A DNA stretch of 64,000 nucleotides. It comes from Gloeophyllum trabeum ATCC 11539. Its lineage: Eukaryota; Basidiomycota; Agaricomycetes; Gloeophyllales; Gloeophyllaceae. The translations under genes and the position numbers were made by a program. This document shows positions 35,361-46,639 of this stretch, piece by piece. Below the pieces are notes generated by a model. The model worked only from the letters and a program-made list of their open reading frames with translations, searched no databases and was not told the origin of the DNA. Positions within the stretch are counted from its first letter, which is position 1. Every line of letters starts with the position of its first letter. The stretch lies in NCBI RefSeq assembly GCF_000344685.1, contig NW_006920422.1, positions 208,477-272,476 of the forward strand. Direction: 5' to 3'.

Positions 35361-35772
35361 ATCATCAGGAAACCGGAATATCTCCGGATGGAGACAGCGT
35401 CTCCGCGGCTCCGTCATGTGCGGGATGGAGACAGGTTCTCCAGACGGAGACGAGGTCTCCATCCGGAGACACGCCCCCCACTAATATACAGTGATCTGTG
35501 CTAAATTTTGCTCGAATGCAAAGAGGAGCACGTATAGCAAAAACATAAGCCCATATCCTGTCCCTATGTGAGGGATAGATATCGAGTGTCAGGTATACGC
35601 ACTCCCGCCGAAGCCATGTGGTGTCTCCAGGAGTCTCCATCTGGAGACGCTGTCTCCGTCCTGAGCCGGACGGAGATGGCCGTCTCGGGATGATGGGGGG
35701 ACCTCTCCGTCGCTCCGGGGCTCCGTGTGACTCCATATGGAGCATATGGAGATATCCGAGGTTCCTGATGAT
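35361..35772. mobile_element. Fold-back / MITE-like element rich in GGAGAC-GTCTCC palindromes
   Basis: About 25 bp at 35361-35385 (ATCATCAGGAAACCGG, then AATATCTCC) recur as an imperfect reverse complement at 35748-35772, giving terminal inverted repeats around a 412-bp unit. The interior holds about ten GGAGAC or GTCTCC words, many paired as palindromes such as GGAGACAGCGTCTCC, so it can fold extensively. No transposase frame is present. I could not identify a clear target-site duplication. It lies between two of the coiled-coil/PHD paralogs. Confidence 0.6.
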
Positions 35773-35983
35773 GATTTGAAGAGATGTCCACTCACTCCTC
35801 CCTCAGGTTCTGAGTATACAAGTCATTTATGTAAAACAGCTGACATTGAAGTATGCTGCTTTCACCTAGAGACCGCATCTCCAACGCCCCAAGCTAGGTC
35901 ATGTCTGTTCTCTTGAGTCCCTTGACCAGCATCCGCCACCTTGGCTAAAGATGGAAAGAGAGATGCCACGTGGTTCTACAATC

Positions 35984-36002
35984 GGGGTCCTTTGAGGACC
36001 CC
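35984..36002. repeat. Hairpin GGGGTCCT-TTG-AGGACCCC
   Basis: A perfect 8-bp stem with a 3-base loop. The outer words AAAGATGG (35947) and CCATCTTT (36001) also form an inverted pair around it. It is in the gene-free stretch 35773-36469, in which I see no gene. It might be part of a second small element or a terminator-like structure. Confidence 0.7.
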
Positions 36003-36469
36003 ATCTTTGATTGGTCCAAAGCCGTGTGCCGGTCCTGCCGTCCGCCATATGCGGTTAAGAGCCAAATAGTGTCAAATAGATCGCGTAGATCTTGAAACGA
36101 TCGCAGGAAACCTGCGAACGGCCGGGGGGTCCAAGACCCACTACCTACGGTAGCGGGAATAAGGCCTAATAGTAAGGGAGGCCCGGGGGGACACAAAACA
36201 GTAAGTGGCATTAATCCTACAACATACTAAGCTCACTACAGCCATTATAGCAAATAACATTACTGTACACTATGACTCTGGTCCGGGATAAAATACATCG
36301 TGAACGGGGAAGGAAGGGGGCACTTCAGCCTTGCGCAACCCGGAAAGCACCCAGCGATGGTATAGATTAATATCCACATACTCGGTTGGATAATGTGACG
36401 CTTCTCCAGATCGACAGAAGCGGAGGTAGCTGCGGATACCATCGAAGGTGGATTTTGGATTAGACATGG

Positions 36470-37996
36470 TCACTTCTGACCCTGCTTGCCCATTCCTATC
36501 TGAGGAGACACCCTCGGATCCTTGGACTTCCGGAAGCTGAGGCCCTTGAGTACAGGCCTCGTATTCCAGGGTTCCGACGGTCGATCCGCTGGGAGCTCTG
36601 GGGAGCATGGCTTCGACAGCGGCTTGGTCGAGAGGTGAAGACCCTCATCTTGTCCCCGGGCCTTCGACTTCAGGGTCTCCGTGGAGTTGTCGGCAGGATA
36701 ATGGATATAGTTCGACGCTAGTTTTTCGTCGGACTCCTCGTCAGATGATAGTGAGCACTTCGACGAATTCTTATGTGCTTTGACGATAACGGACCCGTCA
36801 GTCGTGCGGGCACGCTTCAGCTTTGGCCTACTTGATACCTCGGCGGAACCCGGGGGTCTTTTGGATGGTCTTGCCTTTGGCAACGACGGGCTGCTGAGGT
36901 CCATGTTGTCTTCAGGAAGCTCTCAGCAGAGTGGATCTCTCCATACCAATAACTGCCACTCACCGTCGTTGATTACCGGTTTCTTGGCGGTGGGAGGCTT
37001 CACTCGTTCCGGCTCCTTCGCTCCCTCCGCAGCTTTAAGCGACATGGCCTTGGAACTCTGCAGCTCTCGTCGCAGCGCCGCATTCATGCGCTTGAGCTCA
37101 GTAATCCTGCCTTCCAGCGTGTTCTTCGTCGCATCCTTGTGGCTCTCGGCTTCCGCAAGTCTAGTTCGTAACGACGCTACCGCTTCTTTATTCCTCTGAA
37201 AGCGGTCTAGCAGCGCTGGAATGGCGGTGATGACATCGAACTCGGTGTCTAACTCATCCTTTTGGACGGCCAGCTCCTTCTCCTGGATAATCTCGTGTAT
37301 GGCGCTGGATCCTGTGCTGCTCTTAGGCCTTGTTTTGAATATATTATAAGAAATGCAGTACCCACGTGAAAGTGTCTCTTGCAGCTTTTTACGAGCCTGC
37401 TCGAGTCTTGCTAGCTTCTTCTCTGCCTGCTCCGCTCGTTGTGAGGTCTGCTCCAATTCGGCGCATCTCATCTCGGCTGCACGCCAGGCCACCTTCGTCT
37501 TGGAAAAGTTTTCCAGAATTGTGGAGACGAGGATCACTGCGTCGCCCGAGCATGCTCCTGATACCTCGCTGCTAGTCTGCTCTTTCATTTCACGCACACA
37601 TTCAGCGCCTGGTGGTTCTTAGCGAAAATCACTTCGCAATGGGTATCATTGCGTACCTAAGATGATGCCGCGCAGCCGGTCGTAAGCCTCTTTAATATTC
37701 CGCGCTTCTGCTCGTGCCTCACCCGCCTCCAGCGATGATGCTTCTAACTTGCCCTGCATCTCTCGGACAGTCTCCTGCAATACTGAGACTTGCTGCGACA
37801 CAACTCGCAAGTCGTTCGCAGACGCCGTCCGGAAAGCGGCAAAGCGCTGCTCGAGCTCTTCACAGTCTTTGCGAGCCTGGCAGACAGCTTTCTCGGTCTC
37901 GCGTTCGATCAGGGCCAGCAAGATATCAGCAGTGCCCTCGATTGTCTTGCATTTCGCTTGAGTATCAGTAGTCCGGACAGTCAACTCTGCAGCCAT
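36470..37996 (-). CDS. Coiled-coil paralog of the PHD genes, lacking the PHD finger, ~474 aa
   Basis: Exons 37996-37657, 37608-36964 and 36909-36470 join in phase to 474 codons. The N-terminus is the same kind as its paralogs: ADILLALIERETEKAV, then EELEQRFAAFRTAS and YDRLRGIIL just before the first intron, exactly where PHD paralog 2 has LRGILS. Further coiled coil follows (ELDTEFDVITAIPALLDRFQ, RMNAALRRELQ), then a Ser/Lys-rich nuclear-type segment (SRPKLKRARTTD). No C4HC3 finger is found in any frame down to 35.9 kb, so the reader domain is lost or replaced. A 33-base stretch near 37361-37329 has splice-like ends but is short and in frame; I left it in the coding region. A weaker open frame continues past the stop to about 36270. 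Confidence 0.6.
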
Positions 37997-38688
37997 GGTA
38001 AATATGGAATGGGGATAGTGGGGAGGGGAGTAAAGTGGGAAGGGTACTACGGGCTTCTTGTACTAGGCACGACAAAGGGTAGAAATTGCGGCAGACTTGA
38101 AAGGAGAAGCATGAAACTCGATCGTACAGACTCTTGCCAGTCTTCCCAAAATCTGATTTTGAACTCAGCGAAGGCGTTTCTAACTTGTTTAGGGGCACTT
38201 TCGCTTTCGGAATGACTAATCAGCGTTTGCCGGGGTTATCCGCTACTGTAGCCGGCGCCCGAGTATGGCAACCGTGCCACACTGGCATTGGCAATGGAAA
38301 ACGACAGGAAGGGCTCATGGTGGCGTCCTCGTCCGCAATATTCATCCCTCTGCACTGTTGTGTACCACGGTAATTAAGTAGGCAGTTTGGAGATACTCTG
38401 TCCAAGCGCTCGACACATCAGGTCAATGTTCCTGAGTGTAATGCGTGTGCTCATGTTCGAGTGGTGATTCGCTCGGACGCTTTGGCCACACTGGCGCATG
38501 TGGCGGTGGGAGTCAAAGCGCTGGCTTCCCGTGTGGGTATATAGTATGTCGCGTTCTCGCTTCTTGCTGGTTCGTTCGACCTACCCCATTTCCCCAAAGC
38601 CAGCTTGCACTCACCGTTAATCCCTTGCAGGTTCGTTACCACTCCATGAATACCACTGGCACACTCACATTTATCATTTAGGACAGTC
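37997..38688. promoter_or_regulatory. Divergent intergenic region, coiled-coil paralog / F-box
   Basis: 692 bp separating a leftward and a rightward gene, so it must hold both promoters. No specific box or RNA gene is recognised. Confidence 0.5.
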
Positions 38689-40134
38689 ATGGACAGAGCA
38701 GAACGCGGCAGAACATCTACCTGCTCACGATTAAATTCCCAGGTAGCAGGAACTTCTGATTTATCAAGACCGTTATCCAAGGACGCCCCAATACGCGTCT
38801 TGCCAGCCGAACTGCTATCCCACATATTCGTGGAATGTCTTCCATGCACACCGGAGATTGTTCCGAGCGCCACGAGAGCACCACTCCTCATGACAAAAGT
38901 TTGTGGCTTATGGCGATCCGTGGCACACTCAACGCCTCATCTCTGGCGCTCCATCTGCTTGGACCTCAAGCGGCCCGATTTCGACTATTCCCAACTTCTG
39001 GCTGCCTGGCTATCCCGTTCCGGCGGCCTTCCTTTAACTATCGTGCTGTTGTCTTCTTCCAACAAATGCGACGTCGCACTCTGCCTCGAAGTGATCATCC
39101 GGTTCGCACCACGATGGAAAGAGCTATGCTTGGCTGGTAGCACCTGCTCTTTGGGTGCACTGAGACACCTTCAGGGAATAAGAAGCCTGAACACACTAGA
39201 GAGCCTGGACATTGCCGTCCTGAATACCGGCCATGCCCTCGCTAACGAGCTCAAAGTCTTTGAATCGGCGCCCCGTCTCTCGAGGTTTAATCTCCACACT
39301 ATAGGTTTCGACTTTACCTCCGATCCTGATCCATTTCCCTGGAAGCGCCTGACTCGCCTCTCTGTTCTGGGCGGTGCCACGCCTGGGCAATGTCTCCACA
39401 TCCTACAGGAATGCACACAACTTCGGTGGTGCGAGTTGGTATTACTGCCTGCCGATGGCGTTCTGGATTGTCCCGCCGTCGTGGTTCCGAATCTGAAAGT
39501 CCTTACCATTCGAGCAAATTTCCCGGACTTGTTTTTGGAGTGCCTCACTCTGCCTTCACTTCTGTCATTATGCGTACGGCCTCGAGAATTCGGGCCATTC
39601 CCGCAAATTCAGAACACCGCCCTACATGCACTTGTGGAAAGGTCCTCCTGCGTTCTATATGATCTGGACCTGGATATGTCGTCTATCTATGTCTCTGACG
39701 TGATTCAGACCCTTCCACTCATGCCTGAATTACGTTGCCTCTCTCTGTCCGCCCGAGACGGAAGCGAGTTGTTCTTCTCCTACATTACGGACGAACTTTT
39801 TGACGCGCTCGCGGCCAAAAGTAACCCTGATAACTGCTGGACGTGCCTTGTTCCGAAGCTCCGTACGCTCAACGTTGGACCTTGTGGCAGCTCAGTATCC
39901 ACCCATGCGATCGAGACCATGCTTGAATCGCGTCAAGTATGGGATCGCTCGCAGAATTCCGCAAGACACGAAATACCTTCATCCCCTACGCTGTGCAACG
40001 TGAAGATTCATCGCACTTGCGACGACTGTTTCAATGCAATGGAGATATGGTATGTCGAGGAGGGGACCATCCGTAGATCCCACGTTAGCAAGCCGCGGAA
40101 ATTGCAGACGGGGACGCCTTTCCGATTCTCCTGA
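38689..40134 (+). CDS. F-box-like protein with leucine-rich region, 481 aa
   Basis: A single open frame of 481 codons. The F-box is at residues ~33-90: IRVLPAELLSHIFVECLP, RAPLLMTKVCGLWRSVAH, TPHLWRSICLDLK, the common Agaricomycete layout (LPxELLxxIF, WRxxAxxTPxLWxxI). The remainder is leucine-rich with hydrophobic repeats (PNLKVLTIRANF, TLPSLLSLCVRP). Likely an SCF ubiquitin-ligase substrate receptor by family. It belongs to a different subfamily from the copies at 3.7, 5.0 and 25.6 kb: the CLPDDLYI and NPRNAPLLLLQ block is absent. It is convergent with SEC24 downstream. No intron is needed. Confidence 0.82.
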   Translation: MDRAERGRTSTCSRLNSQVAGTSDLSRPLSKDAPIRVLPAELLSHIFVECLPCTPEIVPSATRAPLLMTKVCGLWRSVAHSTPHLWRSICLDLKRPDFDYSQLLAAWLSRSGGLPLTIVLLSSSNKCDVALCLEVIIRFAPRWKELCLAGSTCSLGALRHLQGIRSLNTLESLDIAVLNTGHALANELKVFESAPRLSRFNLHTIGFDFTSDPDPFPWKRLTRLSVLGGATPGQCLHILQECTQLRWCELVLLPADGVLDCPAVVVPNLKVLTIRANFPDLFLECLTLPSLLSLCVRPREFGPFPQIQNTALHALVERSSCVLYDLDLDMSSIYVSDVIQTLPLMPELRCLSLSARDGSELFFSYITDELFDALAAKSNPDNCWTCLVPKLRTLNVGPCGSSVSTHAIETMLESRQVWDRSQNSARHEIPSSPTLCNVKIHRTCDDCFNAMEIWYVEEGTIRRSHVSKPRKLQTGTPFRFS

Positions 40135-40895
40135 TTGATTTTGGACTCGAATTTATATGTATACGTCTTTTGACAGACTATCCATTCCTTTATATTTCTT
40201 CCTGGACCCGCATTAGACACGTATTACCCTCGCGGCCTCTTATGTTTATATGAGGTTCATGTGGTTCACCTACCAGACACTCGACATGCTAAGATATCAT
40301 TATACTAGACACAGCTCAGGGATAGATGCCGGTTCAGAATAGTGATGCTTGTTATACGACTTTGTTCCCGAACACCAGAACTTGAGGAGCGGTTGCTGTC
40401 TTCGAGCTCTTTATGACCTTTTGAGTGGTATCAGCTACAGGCTTCACGCTTCAGCTGAAGCGTAGAATACAAAATGCGGGGGCTCGTTCTGGGTGTCGAT
40501 GTCTTCTGCAATACTCGCCTTACCATGGCCACTACAGCAATAGTAAGTCATAATAAATTCGATGCTCTGGTGCATGTGCAGAATGCCCATACACGAAGAC
40601 AAGTCAGGCCAGTCGGTTATATGATAGTCACATGAGACTCGACGACGGTGGTTGAGAGCATATGTACGAGCATAACAATCCGGAGGAGGGGACACTTTCC
40701 TAATCTCGATTGATCGCACATCGTTAGCAAACCGAACGCTGATGAAGACCACCAGATACTCCCACATCCGGGATCGTGAAGAGCGTCCTCTATTGCTATT
40801 GCCAAAACTAGTCCGGCAGCAAGTTCCAACTTCAGGCGGGCAAGGTCATTAGTCAGATGAAGCCAAGTCTCTGCTTTATCCTACTAGTGCCCCTG
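40135..40895. other. Convergent intergenic region
   Basis: 761 bp between the 3' ends of the F-box gene and SEC24. It must hold both polyadenylation regions. An 18-bp perfect palindrome is at 40446-40463. I considered a leftward frame at 40444-40767 as more SEC24 and rejected it. No other gene is seen. Confidence 0.5.
40446..40463. repeat. Perfect 18-bp palindrome between convergent genes
   Basis: ACGCTTCAGCTGAAGCGT reads identically on both strands. Its place between two convergent 3' ends fits a bidirectional termination structure or a dimer binding site; neither is shown. Confidence 0.75.
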
Positions 40896-43800
40896 TCACC
40901 AAGGCGAAGATCGGAACCCAGTAGGGCCGGCAATAGTCCCTCCGCCAGTAAGCTGCAGCGACATCGTGAGTACAAGCACGCACAGGAGATCTGCCGACTG
41001 AGAGCACTCACTGCAGCATTGATTTGTTTATGAACCACACAGAGATCTATCGCGCAAATTGTAAGACGACAGATGAGAGCACTACTGAAACGGCACGTAC
41101 AATCGAGGTACGACATTGCTGCATTATTCTGGTCCTCCACTAGCATGTCCGCGAACTCAATTTCTGCCGCATCGATATTCTGCCGCGCAACGAGCAGTTT
41201 CGGCGTATAACCTCTTTGCAGCTGTCGATGAGTTATTATATTCCTAACTTGACTGGAGAGTCTTGAATCCAAGATTGGTAAGGTTATCTAGGCATGCACT
41301 CCGTTCAGAATGGGAGCAGGAAACCCTTAAACTGAGGAACTAACAAGATGAGGGTCGATGCTGAAAATATCGTCGACGCCGAATAAGTCTTGCAAGAGCT
41401 GCGGGGCCACACTTTGTCCTACCCACAGGACCATCATCTCCTCGTTATCTGGCGGCCAACACAGGATCAGACAGATGTGAGGCGTCTCGGCAGCGGACGT
41501 AGACGAACCTATGAGATAAATACCATGCGCTTCCATGTATACATAGCTATCACGCATATGCGAAGGCCAGGAGATACGCCCATTCGCATCAGGCAGTGCG
41601 ATAGTGTCGTCCAAGTCGTGAATCGCCAACATGCGCGGGTAGAGGTGATGCATGAGCGACCGTACGCCCATAGACAGAACACGATGTGCGTGGTAGTTTC
41701 GCACGTCAGACGTGACATTGCGCGCTGACATACGTATCGTGTTAACGCACAGTGTCCGACCGTCAATATCAGGTGCGTGCGTACCTTTCAAAGACTTACT
41801 CTTCAGGATGGCCAGGGTGTACACGGGCAACGTCTTAAACGCTTCCGGTAATATGAGCTAAGGAACATTCCGATCAGCCAATCTCAAGGTGCAGATAGCG
41901 TAAATTACCTGCGTAGGAGCAGACGAGGCTGCACAATTCCGCCGGTAACCAAGGAGAAGAGATGCGCATTTCTCCGTCAAGATATCCCTGAGTTGGGAGA
42001 TTCTCTTCGTGGCCAGCTGTGATACCGCTTACCATCCCACAAGCATGTCATCAGTCTACAAAAAACAGAACACACCGACGCCCTACCTTCCCTCGCATAG
42101 TGCGACACGACTGTATCCATATCAGCATATCTGAACACCGTGCCCGCCAGTGAAGCGACTTGTAAGGCCAAATTAATGGTACGGACCCTCCGTTGTCCCT
42201 CCTTCGTGGTGTGCAGGACCGCGCACTGCAGGTAGGCATACCCGCGGTCGTCGAGTGTCTTTGTGTGCTCGAACGCTACGGAGATCGCCTTGTCCGCGTC
42301 CAGAACACCGAAGTCGAGTTCCCCTGGCATGCGTTCGTTGAAGTTACCATAGTGGGCTGTTATCCGCAAGCCTAGTTGTCGTAGCGTTGGTCACTCCGTC
42401 AGCGAAACCAATGGGAGAGAGGGAAGGTAGCAACCATTCGAGGTCCGCACCCGCATGGCGCAGTGATACACAGTCTTCCTCCTGAGAACCCTGCGCAGCT
42501 GCAGCGCCATACTGAACTCATCCCGGGCGCTCTCGAATCTCGGATGGAAGAAGATTTGCCCTCCAGTAATCGACGAGACCAGACCTAACCTTCCGCCCAT
42601 TCAGCTGCTCGCGCCCGCGGAGATATCGCGCAACGTACCGATCGACCCGACGTCCACGAACTTACTCATGCCCAGGAACATCGTGACGCCGACGCCTTCC
42701 TCCGCGCACTCCTCGCCGATGTCCTTCCACGCCATGTCGCGTGGCGCGAAGAGTGTCGGTTCCTTCGGTGTGTCGTACAGGGTAGACTCGTCCAGGCGGG
42801 GCTGGAGTGCGCCTGCGCCGACGCTGGGGAGGGTGGCTTGGAATATAATCACTTGTCCACCCGTTCCTGCCTGCGAGAGATTAGGAATCTCAAGCCGCAA
42901 CCAAGTTCAGGGGAGGGATGCATACAAGAGCGGCGAGACAGCCTCGTATTGCGGATCCAAGTCCTGACACTGTCATCGGTGCTTCTTGGAAGCGGCTCGG
43001 CAGAGCGTCAAGAAGATTCTCGATGACATTGCTGGTGTCATGTGTCACAAAGGGCTGGATATCTATAACGATGATGTCTTACCGGGACTCTACCGCATCC
43101 GCAAACACGCCTTCTCGTATGGGCAGGAATACCTCTTCGAGATCCGGCATGACGAGCATATGCCCTTGGTCGAGATCGGGCTGTGCTCTCATCAGACCAG
43201 GGAAAGGCGGAATGATATGCACGACTTACGGACAAGTTGTAGAAATGCAGTGCCGTATCAAACGACACAATCGCAACTCCCCCATGCACCCGTCCCTCTT
43301 CCTCGTATAACGCCGCCTTCACAGTCCGGCACGCACTCTCCAGAAAGCCGGACTGCGCAGCATCGGCCGAGACGTCAAACGCAAAGACAGTTTTCATCGG
43401 CCGCGGTGGTCGCGTACTGGAGGGCGCCGGTGGTGGTTCGACAGATAAGTACGGTGGCACTATTCGCGGCGGTGGGTTGGTAGCCCAGTAGTGCTCGGGA
43501 ACGATAAAGTCGACTGTCCCTTTGGTGAGTTCGGGGCGGTTGAGGTGGTCGAGTCGAAGGCCATTAGCGTCTAGGTTGGAGAAATATTCCGATTCGACTG
43601 CGGCTATATTGGCACATCAAAAACGGAGAGTATCTGTGAAAGCGCACCTGGGGTCTCATGCGAACAAAGATTGCACTTCCATCTCGTTCCTCCCGCTACC
43701 CATTGACACCACGGGTTCACGTATCCCCTGCATCCCGAGCATCTCGCAGGCCCCGACGCACCCGTATCCACCACCGGTATGTCCTCCTCCCCCCCAGTGG

Positions 43801-44237
43801 AATCCAACTCTGCGAAAGGGTGTACGACGGCGGCTAGTGGGACCTCACATTGGTTCACGAGCGCTGAGGTGCTCGGGACGTTCCATGTCGATACGCGAAT
43901 GAACTTGGGAGAGGAGTTGCCTGGAATGAGAAACGGTTACTATCGCATTTTTCAGCAGCGTCGAATACCCGTACCCTGGTCTATGGCGATGTAGTCAGAC
44001 GTAGACAGAGGCACATGATTCCCCGGCAGCGTCATGTATCTTTCTGTTTCCCATTTCTCCTGGTCGGCCTCGATACTCTCAATAGGTGAAGGTATCTGAC
44101 TCGGGTCAATCGCAGTGCGCAGACCTGGTGTCTCCTGTCAGATAACTGGCGACCTGCGGTGCAAAGTAGTCCTCACCCTTGAAAGGTTGTCCAGCACTGT
44201 GTGGCGGCTGCGGAATGCGAGCCGAATGGGCATACAT
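40896..44237 (-). CDS. SEC24: SEC24 family COPII cargo adaptor (Sfb3/Lst1-like)
   Basis: A many-exon minus-strand gene. The first exons are 44237-44177, 44124-43975, 43920-43648 and 43603-43230, all in phase. The N-terminus is short, then [11 protein letters not shown] and [12 protein letters not shown] zinc finger follows (CSGC, CNLC), [15 protein letters not shown], the trunk domain ([43 protein letters not shown]), the beta-sandwich ([31 protein letters not shown]), helical region and gelsolin-like domain ([19 protein letters not shown]). The last exons give VVHKQINAA, a short [12 protein letters not shown] tail and a stop at 40896. SEC24 selects cargo into COPII vesicles leaving the endoplasmic reticulum. 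The PSPIE motif and short proline-poor N-terminus point to the Sfb3/Lst1 (SEC24C/D) class. Exons in the 3' half were not all fixed to the base. Confidence 0.85.
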
Positions 44238-44738
44238 TGCCACCTTTTAGAGAGACTTGAACCCAGACCTCCCGCTGCAAGTCGACAATGTCCAAGCGAG
44301 GTATATCGGATCGAACGGAGGATGTTGCTTGTCCTACAGGCTTGAGAGCAAGAGCTGAGCCCGGCGCGCAGCCCGCTGTCGGCATCGTCTGTGACGGCCG
44401 TGGTTAGGGTTAGCACTTATAGGCTAATAGGCAACCAATAGGGCGGCCTCATCACTTCAGGAAGACATTATAGTAGACGAAGCACTTCGCCCGCCGTGTT
44501 CCCCGAACTCATGCCGCGATTCTGACCCCAGGTTGGGAAGCGGCGAAGAAGGTGCATAACGTGAAACAATATTGACGGCGTCTAACTCGGCGACTGTATC
44601 TGGATACGATTTCACCGTCCGAACGATCATCTCTCGTAATGAGGACGTCACGGCCGTCGACTTCTCGTCGGGGCGGGTGGCAGTATATGCTTTGCGCTCA
44701 CCCTGTCCTCGTACTTTAATCTGACCTGTTTCTGCTCT
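44238..44738. promoter_or_regulatory. Divergent promoter region, SEC24 / PHD paralog 2
   Basis: 501 bp between two divergent starts. It contains a TTAGGGTTAG stretch at 44403-44412, too short to count as telomeric. No other feature is recognised. Confidence 0.5.
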
Positions 44739-46468
44739 ATGTCCTCTGACGCTGAACTTTCGTCATGTACCACCAGTCCTGGCATCGACATCCGCGCGAG
44801 CCCGTCGATACAGCGTGCAATAGCAACCCTAATTGACCTCATGGAAAGAGAAAAGGCGCAGACTCTCACTGAAGCTCAGAAGAAATACGATGCACTGTTT
44901 CTAGAGTACTCGGAGCACCGTAAGGCGACCGAGCATGCAACTGAACGGTTCTTGAGACTTTCGGGGCCGACTGAGGCAGCGACGCCGATATATGAAGCTG
45001 GGCACTCTCAGCTCACCCTCGAACATGCGGCAAGACAAGCCGAGGGCTTGCTACAACGACTTCAAGAAGAGCAGAAACTCAGAATAGCTGCACAAGATAT
45101 CCTAGGGCGCTTACGAGGCATCCTTTCACGTAAGTGCTTCATTCGTGATCATTCATACACTCATAGCACCTGTGAAACAGAGTACGCCTCTCCCGGGAAC
45201 GTCAGACGTGATACTGCCACGTCCGCGGGAATTGAGGTTGATGACGGCGAGGACGTTGTGACAACACTGCAGGATGTTCTCTGCAGAGCCGCACGCACAA
45301 CTCATGAACAACAAGACGAGATTGAAAGACTGAGTCGAGCCCACGACAAGCTCCGTGATCGATTCCGGCAGAATGAGGCCGCATACAAACAGCTGAAGGA
45401 ACGGTATGATGAGAAAGAGAAGAAAATCATGGAGCTGGAGAAGGCGTTGAATACTCCGAAGGTGAAAGTAGCACCTCGGTCCACCTCCGCGTCCGCGTCC
45501 GCCTCTGCCTCCGCCTCCACCTCCGCTGTTACAGTGCGGGGGATGCCGACGATTAAGAAGCCCAATATCGCGACTCTCAAAAAGACTGTCAAGAAGCCTA
45601 AGTTTTCGCAGAGTGATAGTGAGTCAGAGGATCAGGTACCCCGAGCCCACATTGGTAAGTCCCATGTTATCTCTTGTGTACTTTCAGACCTCACAAGATC
45701 ATCCAAGGGTGTCCGACAAACACCCCCAAGAGAGTCATCCTGAAGTTACCCGACAACCCCCGCGAAATCAAGACGGTCGCGAGCAAGCCGAAGCGGACCA
45801 TTATCCGCGCTGTCCGAGATGAGGACGAGGATGATCATGCACATTCTGATCGCAATACAGAGAACAATTGTGGACCCACCACGCAACGGTCCTTACTTGG
45901 AATGGACATGCAACGGTGCACATCCTCGGATGTTGCATTCTCTGATTTATGGTTAAGTTCCTTTGCCACTGGCAGCGGCACTGCTCCTACGGTTTCCCCG
46001 AACCCCATCCTCCAGCCAGATAGCTCCACCAGCAGTGTCATGGAATCAGACTCCACCTTCGACCAGGATATGACCGCTGTCGAAGCCATCAAGGATGTCA
46101 TATTAGCCTCTGGGATGCTGGAGCAGGACCCATCACACAGCATGCTTTCAGAACCGGCAGTGGATGGTCGAACCGGTGCACCCATCCTTGACGACCTCAG
46201 CTCAAATAGGTATTGCATTTGTGGTAGAAATGCATTTGGGCAGGTGCGAGCCTGCTGTTGTGGATTCTCGATTGAATCCAGGTCTCATACCTGGCTCTTA
46301 AGATGATTGCCTGTGAGGGTCCCTTCTGTCAACGTCGCTGGGTGAGTGATGTCCTGTCTACCCTGTACATCCTGTAGCAAATCACTGACTCTGCCACAGT
46401 TCCATTTGCCATGCATCGAGTTGACCACTCCGCTTCCTGAGCGGTGGTCTTGCCCATCCTGCTCCTGA
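44739..46468 (+). CDS. ING-type PHD-finger protein with coiled coil, 502 aa (PHD paralog 2)
   Basis: Exons 44739-45129, 45181-45654, 45708-46243, 46303-46341 and 46400-46468 join in phase to 502 codons. The N-terminus (IATLIDLMEREKAQTLTEA) and RLRGILS before intron 1 match the paralog at 36470-37996. Coiled coil runs to about residue 240, then a Ser-Ala repeat coded by TCCGCC units and a basic segment. The C-terminal PHD finger is complete: RYCICGRNAFGQ (Cys458, Cys460), MIACEGPFCQRRW (Cys471, Cys476), FHLPCIELTTPLPERW (His482, Cys485), SCPSC (Cys498, Cys501). Tyr457 and Trp480 fit the H3K4me3 aromatic cage. As in PHD paralog 1, a 39-nt exon codes the second Cys pair, so the exon structure is shared and not convergent. 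The intron 3 acceptor (CCAAG) is the least certain. Confidence 0.8.
45483..45526 (+). repeat. TCCGCC hexanucleotide repeat coding Ser-Ala
   Basis: Imperfect (TCCGCX) units in exon 2 of PHD paralog 2 encode alternating Ser and Ala. The length is likely polymorphic and in frame, so it changes linker length without breaking the protein. Confidence 0.85.
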
Positions 46469-46639
46469 AACCACTATCTGTCAAGTTGCCCTACAATACA
46501 TATAAACACGTGATAAATATTCATGGTTCTTCATCTAGAATATGGTAATACAGTATGTGTGAGTGCAAAACAATCGATAGCTCAAGGTCCAGGTACATGT
46601 ATCTTAGATGGGGTATATAATGCAATTGCGAATGTCCGA

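Noticed and set aside
37329..37361. 33-base intron in the PHD-less paralog
   Set aside because: Shorter than all other introns here and a multiple of three without a stop; kept as coding.
40444..40767. Leftward 107-codon frame as extra SEC24 exon
   Set aside because: SEC24 already ends with the family-typical HKQINAA region and a stop at 40896; this frame shows no SEC24 text.
44403..44412. TTAGGGTTAG stretch as interstitial telomere
   Set aside because: Fewer than two full repeats; expected by chance in 64 kb.
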